64,000 nt of DNA from Parendozoicomonas haliclonae (lineage in GTDB: Bacteria > Pseudomonadota > Gammaproteobacteria > Pseudomonadales > Endozoicomonadaceae). The position numbers and the translations under genes were made by a program. The stretch covers positions 248,001-312,000 of the forward strand of contig NZ_FWPT01000001.1 in assembly GCF_900174585.1 (NCBI RefSeq). Direction: 5' to 3'. Positions 17,307 through 27,500 of the stretch are shown in pieces. Below the pieces are notes generated by a model that had not been told where the DNA came from, made no database searches, and saw only the letters and a program-made list of their open reading frames with translations. Each line of letters starts with the position of its first letter. Positions within the stretch are counted from its first letter, which is position 1.

Positions 17307-17687
17307 TTACTGCTGCTGTTTTTGTGCCTTGTCGGTGTTCTTTGGTGGGAGTCCGGGCATGTTAAATGGGTTGAGTGAAGAAGTAGCCGCCAGGACTAAC
17401 ACAAACACGCCCACCGCAACCTTCTTCCAAACGGCGGTAGTCGTAGACTCAGCGAACTTAACAAGTTGATCCAGTTTCCCATGCTGGACAGCGTGGTCGG
17501 TTGGGGACATGCCCAGAAACTCTTTCAGCTTGGCGTCGATGTCCTTGGAAATTTCAGTCCGCATCCGGGTTTCCATTTCCATCATTTCCAGACGCATTTT
17601 ATCGCTAACCCGCTCGGCAGTACGGTCGGCTACCTTTTCGGCTACTTCTTCGACCATCTTCCGAATATCTCCTGTGTCCATCGTCAT
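17307..17687 (-). CDS. Coiled-coil protein with C-terminal membrane anchor (lysis candidate)
   Basis: 126 residues. N-terminal 60 residues form a charged coiled coil (KMVEEVAEKVADRTAERVSD...). One membrane segment near 92-112 (KVAVGVFVLVLAATSSL) is followed by a short Pro/Gln tail. Possible holin or spanin-like partner of the downstream endolysin; not decided by sequence. ATG at 17687 overlaps the previous TGA; a longer frame from 17762 would start with a Trp/Arg-rich stretch antisense-encoded by a Gly run and is unlikely. Confidence 0.55.
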   Translation of the reverse strand: MTMDTGDIRKMVEEVAEKVADRTAERVSDKMRLEMMEMETRMRTEISKDIDAKLKEFLGMSPTDHAVQHGKLDQLVKFAESTTTAVWKKVAVGVFVLVLAATSSLNPFNMPGLPPKNTDKAQKQQQ

Positions 17688-18160
17688 AGTGGCCCGATAC
17701 CCCCACCACCACCACCGCCGCCACCTCCGCCAAGAGATTCGGCGACTCCACTCCATGACCAATTAGAATACAACCCAGCGGAGTTACTGACGCGGACTCT
17801 TACCCGGCCTGTTGGTTCTGCGCGAGGGTATACGTCCTTGGTCTGCCCATTGCTCATGCTGGAAGTTGTGTCACTTCCGGGGGCATGGTCTATGTGTACG
17901 GTGACGGTCGGGTTTGAAGTACCGGATGAGTTCAACTTTATACGGATGCCGTCTAGGGCGTAGTTACCCGAGCTGCTGTAGACTACGGAGTAAGTAACAT
18001 TTGGCGCAACATTAGCGGACTTGCCGCGAAAGTGACTCATCCAACCCGTACCGGAAGTGGGAAACCCGGCCTGCCCACGATAAGCGGACAGCCAGTTACC
18101 TTTATTAAACTCAGTCCGAATCTGGGACATCCAAAGAGTCCCGCTACTTGGTAAGGCCAC
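17684..18160 (-). CDS. Tail fibre accessory/adhesin-tip protein with poly-Gly end
   Basis: 158 residues, GTG start. The opening LPSSGTLWMSQIRTEFNKG and the repeat SGTGWMSHFRGKSA are of a type common in phage fibre tips. A beta-sandwich-like middle (VTVHIDHAPGSDTTS, GRVRVRVSNSAG) is followed by eleven consecutive Gly. Overlaps the big fibre gene by 17 bases. Poly-Gly tips are known in phage adhesins that bind outer-membrane proteins; that role here is inference. Confidence 0.55.
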   Translation of the reverse strand: MALPSSGTLWMSQIRTEFNKGNWLSAYRGQAGFPTSGTGWMSHFRGKSANVAPNVTYSVVYSSSGNYALDGIRIKLNSSGTSNPTVTVHIDHAPGSDTTSSMSNGQTKDVYPRAEPTGRVRVRVSNSAGLYSNWSWSGVAESLGGGGGGGGGGGIGPL

Positions 18161-21100
18161 GTTTCACCTCCGCAAGCTCGGAACGAAGTTCTTTCACCGC
18201 CGCAGCGAGGTAAGCGATGGTCTGCGTGTAGTGGAGCACACGTTCATCGTCAAAGTGGTCGGACTCCCGTGTAGATACGAGGTGCGGCTGGGTCTTCTCG
18301 ATTTCCTGAGCAAGAAAACCGGTCTCGACACTACCATCTTTGGTGTATGAGTAGGCGTTCCAGCTGCAAACGGTGTCCAACGCATTTTCCAGAGGCTTGA
18401 TTTCCGACTTCAACCGGTAGTCAGAAGTGATGCCCAGATCAGAGCACACTACGGAGCTACTGATATTCATGTGGTAGCCCCGGTAATTCCGAACCCACGC
18501 CTCTTTAAAGTACCAACCGGAAGTACCTAAATACGAAGTGCCCGATGTGCCGGAAGTGTTCGGTAGGAAACCGACTCCGGTAGTCGCTGCACGAAACCAT
18601 TTGCTTTCGGGAACAACAAGATGCCCAGAACTTTCGACCCGTGCGAGCTTACCGGCTGCGAGGTTGTAGGCTGATCGGACAGCCCCAGCGGTAGCAAACT
18701 TCGAGTTGGAGCTATCGGAAACAGAACTGGTGATCGTGTAGTTCGGGACGTTGCCTAGACCGACATCGGACTTGGAGGGCTTATACCCGGTATGGTAAAC
18801 CCTCTTGTCGTAGCTTGACCCGCAGTAAATCTCCCCGTTCACACGTACTTCTTTATTAAACCAATGGTTCGGGCGATCGGTGATGTAGTGGCAGTGCGAG
18901 GTGTTTTGCGCCCCCAGGTCTAAATAGCCGTTGTCGTTAGAAATGCGTGTAGAATTGCCCCCAGAACTACTGAGGAAAACACTACCTATCGAATTATGTA
19001 AATGTAGGTGGGTATTGCCGCTGCTGCCGTACCCGACATACCCCCGCTCTGTGTTTCCTGAGTCCCGATACGAAATCCAAGCCGATAGCGATGCACCGCT
19101 ACCAGTAGACTGCATGTTGATTGTGGGGTTGGTCTTATGTACGACCAAGCTGCCAGTAAGAGTCCCCCCAGATTTAGGGAGTGCAGCGTTCGCCACGCCC
19201 AACGCCTCGACACCCTTGTCATGAGCGAGCTTCGCTGCTCGAGAAGTGGCAAACGTGGACGCAGAATCCGAGGTTACGGAAGAGGAAGCCGAGTAGTTGG
19301 GAACACTCCCGAGGCCGACATCAGATTTACTTGGTTTGTTGTTCGGAGAATATTTACCATCGAGGGCGGTTTGTAACTCTACAATCTCACTTATAGCGTG
19401 TGTGTGGCTACCCAACTCAACCGGGACTGTGAAAGCTATATCCTCAGAACCATCAAACGTCTGGGAGACTGTACCGGATACACCCCCGGAAAGAGTGACG
19501 GATATACTGCGGGCGGTGGTCAGCTTGTCGGCATTAGGGTGGTAGTTGTCCGCGAAGACTCGTTGGTTTTGGTCGGCGTACAACTGACCCCGGAAATACC
19601 AAGTATTTGAGCTGTAGGAGTTTTTCGCCGTCCAGTATTCGTTAGCTCCGTATCGGCGGTAAATGGCGATTTGCTCGGAGCCTACCCCAAGGGTGTCTGG
19701 GGATTGAGACCCGAAGTAGGCTATGCCGCCTCCGCGAGAGGTGTTTTTCCCGACGAACAACTTGCCCGCGCCCGGTTTGACCCCAACCCCATGTAAGTTG
19801 AGTGTGGATGCTTGGGTATCATCCTCACTTATGAGGGATACGATGGCAGCAGGGGCGGTTATTTCACCCCCAGACTTATCAAACTTCTTACTATCTAGTA
19901 GGTTTACAGCTTTACTCGAGGCACTGGTAACCGAGCTGGTAGAAGTCAGGCTGTCGGAGATTGGGCGGTCAGAGTTGTCTATCCGAAACCACAGATCGGC
20001 TTCGGTGTCCCAGACAATATTGTCGCCTTCGTCATACTCCACACCGGCAATGGTTCCGGGGACAGTGATCTTGTAGAAGTCCGGGGTCTCTGGGACTGGT
20101 TCAGGTGGAGCACCTTTCGTAGCGTCCCAAGCACCTCGGAAGGTCAGGCTGTTTACCGCCGCACCACCAAAGCGTTCAGCAATACGCGCCCAATGTTCAG
20201 CAGAGTATTTACCCGGCTCAACCTCTACACCCTCAGTCTCACTCGCCCAGCGTCGAGCAAGTGTTTCGCTGAGAGCAGCACCTACAGCGTTCGAGGCCAC
20301 CTGATCGGCTTGGCTTGAGATTGTTTCCGCCGTGGCCTCGACACCTGTCTTTAACTCGGCGACAGTGTTCTTGTGTTCGAGAGCGGCTGTCTCACTGGCC
20401 TTAGAATTTGTCTCCGATGACTTGGAATTGGTCTCGGACGTTTTCGACTTATTCTGTGAATCCAGAGCAGCAGCAGCGGAATTGGCGGCAGCGGTCTTGT
20501 GCCCGGACGCAGACGAGGACGAGCTGGCAGAATCCGCGGCTGATTGGCCGGAAGCGTCTGCGTGTTGCTTGGACTTTTTCTCAGAATTGGAAGATGCTTC
20601 TGCGGAGCTGGCAGAAGCCGTGGATGATTTTCCGGCCTCAGTAGCGGAACTTGCAGCAGCGGCGGCTGACTCCCCCGCCTCGGTAGCGGAATTAGCGGCG
20701 TTGGTTTCGGAAACCTTGGCAGCGGAACTATTTTCCGCAACGGTCACGGAAATAGATTCCATGTCGGTCTTCATCTGACCGAAAGTAACGAGTCCTTGGG
20801 CTACGTCAGCCGCAGCTTCGGTTATGGCCTCTTGTTTCTCGTTAACGTCCTCAATGGCGGTGTTAATCTCTTCCTGCTTCTCGAGTAGGTTTTTCGCAGT
20901 CTCTTGGACTTCACCGTGGGACTGAACTACTTCGCCATGCAGCAGCTCAACATTTTCTGCAAGATTTTCGGCGTCTTCTACCCGCTTAACAACACCGTCA
21001 AGATAGGCGCGGGATTCAGGAGCCAAGGTATATAGCTCAAACTTGGCAGTGAAACTCTCCCCTGGGCGGACAGAAACCTCGAGGTTTTCGCCGGAGACTT

Positions 21101-21173
21101 GGGGAACAATAATGTTCTCGCCCGCAGACTGCGTAATCTCCACCCCCTCGACTGAAACGATTTGAATATCCAA
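18144..21173 (-). CDS. Long tail fibre with S74 self-cleaving chaperone domain
   Basis: About 1009 residues. N-terminal attachment domain, then a coiled coil and a roughly 200-residue Ala/Ser-rich heptad region of lambda Stf type (SATEAGESAAAAASSATEAG...), then beta-rich shaft and receptor domains. The C-terminal 120 residues are the intramolecular chaperone of endosialidase type: SDYRLKSEI with the Ser/Lys dyad, then ETGFLAQEIE and a helical end. It trimerises and cleaves itself off. No ATG is available; I chose the TTG one base after the upstream stop. An earlier TTG at 21224 would overlap by 50 bases. Confidence 0.8.
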   Translation of the reverse strand: MDIQIVSVEGVEITQSAGENIIVPQVSGENLEVSVRPGESFTAKFELYTLAPESRAYLDGVVKRVEDAENLAENVELLHGEVVQSHGEVQETAKNLLEKQEEINTAIEDVNEKQEAITEAAADVAQGLVTFGQMKTDMESISVTVAENSSAAKVSETNAANSATEAGESAAAAASSATEAGKSSTASASSAEASSNSEKKSKQHADASGQSAADSASSSSSASGHKTAAANSAAAALDSQNKSKTSETNSKSSETNSKASETAALEHKNTVAELKTGVEATAETISSQADQVASNAVGAALSETLARRWASETEGVEVEPGKYSAEHWARIAERFGGAAVNSLTFRGAWDATKGAPPEPVPETPDFYKITVPGTIAGVEYDEGDNIVWDTEADLWFRIDNSDRPISDSLTSTSSVTSASSKAVNLLDSKKFDKSGGEITAPAAIVSLISEDDTQASTLNLHGVGVKPGAGKLFVGKNTSRGGGIAYFGSQSPDTLGVGSEQIAIYRRYGANEYWTAKNSYSSNTWYFRGQLYADQNQRVFADNYHPNADKLTTARSISVTLSGGVSGTVSQTFDGSEDIAFTVPVELGSHTHAISEIVELQTALDGKYSPNNKPSKSDVGLGSVPNYSASSSVTSDSASTFATSRAAKLAHDKGVEALGVANAALPKSGGTLTGSLVVHKTNPTINMQSTGSGASLSAWISYRDSGNTERGYVGYGSSGNTHLHLHNSIGSVFLSSSGGNSTRISNDNGYLDLGAQNTSHCHYITDRPNHWFNKEVRVNGEIYCGSSYDKRVYHTGYKPSKSDVGLGNVPNYTITSSVSDSSNSKFATAGAVRSAYNLAAGKLARVESSGHLVVPESKWFRAATTGVGFLPNTSGTSGTSYLGTSGWYFKEAWVRNYRGYHMNISSSVVCSDLGITSDYRLKSEIKPLENALDTVCSWNAYSYTKDGSVETGFLAQEIEKTQPHLVSTRESDHFDDERVLHYTQTIAYLAAAVKELRSELAEVKRGLTK

Positions 21174-21174
21174 G

Positions 21175-21528
21175 TTATTCAGTACCCCGCGTAACGTCAG
21201 CCAACACCTCAACCTCGCCAGCAAACAACGTGGTCACTGCACCTTCTGGGGACTCCAACTGAAAGTCGATCTGGTAAACCGTGGCGAGTAGGTTCTGTGT
21301 CTGCTCTTTCGGCAGAACGACAGGGGCAACGCCAGCCACACCATCAGCCGAGGAAATGGTATTGGAGACACGGACAGGAGCCTCAGAGTCGGGCTGCTCT
21401 GTGGAGAGCTTCATGGTGCAGGAGAGAACCCAACCGGAAATGTCGATTGGGGTGTCGGCTTCGTCACGGAGCGACACGGTGTAAGGTCGCGTGTCGCCCC
21501 GATAGAACGGCTTGAGGGTGTTGGACAT
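21175..21528 (-). CDS. Fibre-proximal Ig-like structural protein
   Basis: 117 residues. LKPFYRGDTRPYTVSLRDEADTPIDISGWVLSCTMK is a recognisable opening of small beta-sandwich proteins (BppU N-terminus-like) encoded before phage tail fibres, where they connect fibre to tail. First gene after an operator and so head of the fibre transcription unit. Confidence 0.6.
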   Translation of the reverse strand: MSNTLKPFYRGDTRPYTVSLRDEADTPIDISGWVLSCTMKLSTEQPDSEAPVRVSNTISSADGVAGVAPVVLPKEQTQNLLATVYQIDFQLESPEGAVTTLFAGEVEVLADVTRGTE

Positions 21529-21540
21529 TAGGCATTCCAG

Positions 21541-21559
21541 ATATAGGGAGTGCCTATAT
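21541..21559. promoter_or_regulatory. Phage palindromic operator, copy 3 (perfect)
   Basis: ATATAGG-GAGTG-CCTATAT, all 7 arm pairs. Between the end of the giant gene and the start of the fibre unit, with AT-rich sequence (TAAAAT) just upstream on the minus strand that could be a -10. Confidence 0.8.
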
Positions 21560-21560
21560 T

Positions 21561-24500
21561 TTAACCTTTAGGAAACGCCCGTTCTACATCGTCTTTCCAG
21601 CGCGGCATTTGGGACAATACAGGGATCATCTGATTCATGTGTTCCGCCATACCGTCAGCCTCCCAGATTGACGCCGCTTTGGAGAAGCCCGGAGACAGCG
21701 CACCAACGCCTTGCTGATCCCAACGCCCCAGAGTACCCATAGCCAAGTCGAGTGGCCCCAGCATACCGGAGCGAGAAAGAAGCTCCCCCATGTACTGCCA
21801 TTCGTCTCGTTCTTCCTCTTCCTCTTTAGTGATGGCCTCACGGAGAGCCAGAGTCAATGCGGCGAAGGGAGCCATGACAGCCAATGAGTAAGCCAGCGGG
21901 AGGGTAGCGGCTGCGGTCTTCTTGGCTGCGCCACCGTCAGCATGGGCGTACTGCTTCTTCATTTCCGTCCAGATGCCCTCGGTGATGACCTTACCAAACG
22001 CATAGCTGAACGATTTGAGCTGCCAGATCAGACCGAACCAAGGATTATTAGCCCAGACCGGACGCTGTGCTGCGTTGGGACGAAGTACGGCTTCATCGAC
22101 AAACTGATGCAGTGCATCATTGACCTGTTTCGCATCCGTATTAAGCGGCGTGTCCTTCTCTGGAGACCATACCGGTGCGCCACCTTTAACCCAGCGATCC
22201 AGCGTGTCTTTGTCGATGCCCAAGGAATCCAACTCTTCCAGTGCGATCTTCTTCTGTTTCGCCGTACCGTGCTTGATACGGTCAAGGTTGTTCCGCAGTA
22301 CGGCCTCGCCAACAGCGTTCGCCATGATACGGGTCATGTTGGTGTATGCCTCTTGACCGTTCATCTTGAACAACAGGTCAGCACTGTTCTTGGCGAGCGG
22401 GTCAGCGAACGAGATACCGTAAGCCTCCTGCAATGCAGCTTGGGACATACGGGAATTGATGAAGCCCATCATCTGCGCCCGTTCCCGTGCATCGCTGTAG
22501 CTCATGATCGTTTTCGTTACGGCCTTGACCGCAGGCCAGCCGCCAGCAGTACGGGCACGGATCATAATCGCCCCGAAGTCTGGAATACTGGCGACCGTGG
22601 AGAAGGCCAGAGTCAGGTAGGAAATGTACGCCATTGTCCGGCTCTGCCACTTACGAGCATTGGTGGGCATTTCCTTCTGGTAACGACCGAGGTAACCCTT
22701 CACGATTGCCTGTGCCCGCTCCCTGTCGTTGCCGCTCAGGGACTCCATTTCGTGCCTGATTTTGGCGTTCGGGGAGTAGACAGTCAGGTCATCCGGGGCT
22801 TTGGGATCATACTTAACCCAGCCGGACTTAACGCCCAAGTCTTTAACTCTCTCGGCTGCGGTCGAACCCTGCAAGGTAATCCCCAGCTTTGAGGCCAGAG
22901 AATCCACCTTTTCTTCCAGCGTCTTACCGGCGAACGGCTTGCCAGTATTAACAGACAGGTAGTGGAGTAGGTTGTTTACGTTCTTCTCCGGGTCGTTCGT
23001 CTCACGCCAGTTTTCATATGGATGGAAACCGCCCATCGTGTTCTCAAAACTGCCCCGGCCTGTAGTCGCGTGGACATACTGAGCCAGAACCTCTGCCCCG
23101 TTATCGACGACAAAACCAGCATCGAGCAGGGCTTTGTGAAGGTCTGGGTCACGGAGTATCCGTTCACGGTTATGAGTGAAACTTGGGCTGGTCGTCTCTG
23201 CCAAATCGCCGTAGTTTTCCTCAAAGGAACCAGCACCTTCGATCAGCTTGTTAGCCAGCTCGTTTGCCTCGATTGAACCGAAGCGGTGGTTCTTGAGGAT
23301 TTCGATAAACTCTTTTCGGCGCGACTCGATGGCAGGAGCCTTGTAGTAGTACGGGATATAGTTCTTGATACGCCCCAAAGTTGGCATGTTTGGCTTGGCG
23401 TATTTGTCATAAAACATATCAAGGAATTTGCGGATCTTTTTTGCGTCCTCAGACACGTTGGAAAGATCAGCACCTTCCCCGGCCTCCTGCAATTCCTTCC
23501 AGGCAGCATTAAACCGGGCAGCATTTTTCAGCTCCGGCGTCTCACCTTTCTTGAGTGCTTTAAGGATGTCCAGAGAGTTAGGTTCCTGAACACCAAACTC
23601 GTTCAGGAGTTTCTGCATCTGGGCTTCCCACATACCCCGATCCTTGGCACGGCGGTTAAACCAGCCCTCACGGAAGGTCTTGGCCTTACCTGCACCGACA
23701 AAGAACAAGTCGGCGAGGTTCTTACTCAGGTGGCGGAGCTGACCGTCACCAGTAGTCATCCGACCCAGAAGACCCTCGTTCGGGTGGAACAGAGTACCGG
23801 CCTTCAAGCGAGCCATCATGCCCCGGACAATATCAGCGATCCCCTTAGCCATTGGGGACTGCGCAAATTGCTGGGTGGTCTGCGAGTATGCCGCCTCGAA
23901 GCGGGTGCTCTCTGGTTTGTACTCGGCGTGAGAATCCAACAGATCGTCCAACGTCTCCGAAACCGTCTGGTCACGCTTGAAACGGCGGTGGATGAAGTCT
24001 GCAACCGCTTTAAACATGGCGGAGAGGCGAGACTTTAGAGCGTTGAACACCTTGGCATTGTCTTTGTCCCCCCCACGCTTACCGGTACGAATCATGTGGA
24101 TTACTTCGGCAGCAACCTTATCCGCCAACCATTCGTCCCGACCTGCGTCATCAGTCCACGGATCATCCGACCACTTGTTTGTATGTGGGTTGAATGTACG
24201 CCCGTTATTCCACTGCTTAACCCCAGCACTGTTCCGATCCTTTGTGTAAGCTCGCATGAGCTTCTGGAACTGAGCGGGGTTCACGTTGTTTAGTAGGTAG
24301 TCATTGACGTAAACGTGCGCTAATTCGTGCGCGAGAATATGGGCACGGTTGAGTGCGCCCTTAACGTCATCCGTCTTGGCGGGGTTGAACCTGCTATCCT
24401 TCGCAAGCTCTGAACGAGCCTTGGTCAATGATTCGGGGAACCTTTCTGCCCACACACCAGTATCCCTACCGTCCGGGCGGTTGTGGGTAAACGTAGCATC

Positions 24501-27500
24501 GCCAGTACCGACAAGCTCGCGGGCTGCGTTCGGGTTCTGTTTGAACGACTCGTGGACAAGTTCGTCCATCAGTTTGAGGTTGTAGTCCCCACCCGTTTTC
24601 GCCCTGTGTTGTCCCCTGATAGGTGAGCGAGTTTCGCGGGCATACTTGCGATAAACCTCGGGGTCAAAACGGCCAGATTTTAAAGTCTGGTATGCGTGTT
24701 CGACAGAGTAATAATTGTTGCCTTTGTACCTAAACGGTCTGTGCGTAAGGTTGCTAAATTGAGCATTCTCCCGGTTCCCAGCCCAGACGTTGATAGGGCG
24801 ATCGTCTACCCGTCCTTGGCGGGTTGCAAGTCGGGGGCGGAGATAGACAACAGTAAAGCCGCGATTAGCGTCATGGAATACCCGCCCTTGGGAAGTGGGA
24901 GCCTCCGGGCGAGTACGTGACTTATCGCCCTCCGCTGTGAACATCGAAGACACAGTACCCCAATCGTCAGTGATGACCACTTTCGTCTTCATCTTGAGGA
25001 TTTTCAGGATCGTCTGGGCGAGTGCCTTTTCCAACTTGCTAATCGTGCCGAGGACTTTCACTTGGTCGGTATCTTTACCGCCGTAAATGTCCTTGAGGGC
25101 TGACCATGCTCTCTGGCGTAGCTTTGCAGCATCGGATTTCTGGTCGGCTTCCCGACCCTGTGGGCCACGGAAATTAGCAGACTGCTTTACTCGATCCTGG
25201 TGGTATTTCTTACGGTTCGATTCTTCGCCCTCGCGGGATTTACGGGCACGACCAACTGATTCGTCCGGCGTGTGGCGGCGGAGTTTTTCTTGGTTCTTTC
25301 CCGTACCCGCGTTGTCCAGCCACTCCTGTTCGTGGTCTTCGAGGCGGTCTTTCTTTTTGTAGCTATCCTTATCGTGGCCTTCTGGGTTCCAGTTGGCTAC
25401 AGCCTCAGATTTGCTTTTCGGTTTCGGCGCGTCAGGGATCGGCTTATCTTCGACCACATCAAAGAGTGGGGTCTGGATCATCGCCTGTTTATGGTACTCC
25501 CGAGCCTTACGCTGTTCCTCAATCTTCGCCTTGCGTATGGCTTTACGGTTCGCTATTTCGTGCTTATCCGCGAGGTGTTCCCCGAAAGTCTTCTGGCTGG
25601 CGTCATACTTGGGTTTGAACCCTTTGACGCTCAAATCCATCTGTAGCTGTTCGCCTTGTGGGAGCAGCTTGGCTATCTTCTTACGGGTCTCGCCTCTACG
25701 AATGGACTCCCCTTTGGCCTTCTGCATTTCGACCTTTTTGGCATCCCGTCTACGGGCTTCAATGGCCTTACCGACAGCCTTTGCTCTACGAGCTTTACGT
25801 GCCTTCTCACTCGGGGAGTCCGAGTCGGGGACTTCTGTCAGGCGTTGCAGTGCCGCTATGAACTTAGCGTTTGACTCAGCGGCCTGCCGGTCGTCTCTGC
25901 GGAGTTTAGCGAGATAGCCTTTACCTTTCTTCGAGGTGAGGTCTATATCAGCATCACGATCCGTAGGGGTGAAACGCTTACGGAGGGTTTCGTTTAGCTT
26001 GTCTTCCGTTTCCTTGCTGGCTCGGGGGTCGGAGATAACCTGTGGGGTGCGCCCACCCACGGCGTCGATTTCTTTTTTACCGGCCTTGCCAATACCGTCA
26101 GAAATAGGTGTTGTAGTGGTGGATTGAGTAACCTCGTCAAACTCACGGGGGTTCTGCTCCGCTTTAAGGTGATCCTTAAAATACTGATCGGAAGTGCCCT
26201 CGTTGCCAGCTATCTCTTTCTCTTTGAAAGACCCGTCCTTAGCGATCTGGCGGTCGCGTGCGTTCTCTAGGTACTGATCCCCTTTCTTTTTGGTCTCCTT
26301 TAACGCATAGAAGCGTTCAAGAGCTTTACGGACAACCTTGTATTGCTCGGCAACGATTGGTGGCAGCTCACCGTGGTTCTCGCGGGCAGCTCTGCGATAC
26401 TCAGTCATGAGTTCAGCCAGAGTCGAAAGTTCAGACGTTCCAGAATCCAAAACATTGCGGAGCTGCTTACGCTCACGGTGTCGCTCTTTCTGACGCTTGT
26501 CGTAATCTGTAAGGTTACTATCCCGGTACTCACGGTTGGCCTTACGGACTGTGTAGGCATTCTCTTTCTGGTTAGTCGGGTTCATAACCAGAGTGCCGCG
26601 AAGCTCGCCTTTATCGTCCAGTAAGTTACGTGGCAAGAACCCCCGATCGGTCAGGTCGGTTATAGCTGAAAGGAACCCCCGCATGTTGCGCTCGAAAAGT
26701 GGAGTCTTTTCAGGCATTGGGGTGATATTTCTATACCCTTCCGTCAAGCTGGGGGCATGAAGTGGTACAGGAGGTTCGCCAGCTTTAGGTTCCCCGGTTT
26801 TAGGGTCAACCCTGTCAAACCAGATGACGTTATTGATATTGAGGTCTTCTTTGTCGGACTCGGTGAGTGCTGGCTCTCCGCGAGTTTTCCGACGACCATT
26901 CTCCGCGCTAACCGTAGTGTTGATAGCACCTCGGGCGTTGTTCTTCGACTTATAGAATATGGATCGAAGCGTCTGCTGGTCGGCCATCGGGTTCTTCCGG
27001 GCAGCGGCGTCTACGAGTGTATGTTTAATATGGAACTTGTCACCGTCCCGCTCGGGAGAAAACTCGGAGTCAGGGAACGCCCCGGACTCGTCAAGTTCGC
27101 TGATAAAGTTCAAGGCTTCTCGTAGATTAGAGAACTCGCGGCGGCGAACCTTGAGCTGGAACTCCGGGTATTTCAGCTCGCCGTTATCGTCCAGTTCATC
27201 CTTGTTACCGCCACGGCCTGTCGGTTCGCGGTAAGCCTCCCACGTAGGGTTGACCATCGCCAACCATTCTTCGTAGAAGTCTAGGGTGTCGGTGTAAGTG
27301 CTAGTCGCGTACCGTGACAGGGTGCGGTTGAAATACGGGTTAAGCTCTTGGTCGTAATCGGGAACCTGTTCAGGATCATCGAGGGCGTTCTGGAAACCAT
27401 CATCTTCGACCAAGCTCCAAGCACTGCGAACACCTTCCTCGTCAGCGTCCGCAATGAGTTCGACTTCGTTGGATTCCTCCCGTAAATTAGTGAGAATCTG

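Noticed and set aside
20332-20778. Acidic Ala/Glu-rich 148-codon frame on the plus strand
   Set aside because: Mirror of the Ala/Ser heptad repeats of the tail fibre.
21942-22892. 316-codon plus-strand frame
   Set aside because: Antisense to the well-supported C-terminus of the giant protein; composition His/Arg/Cys-rich with no family.
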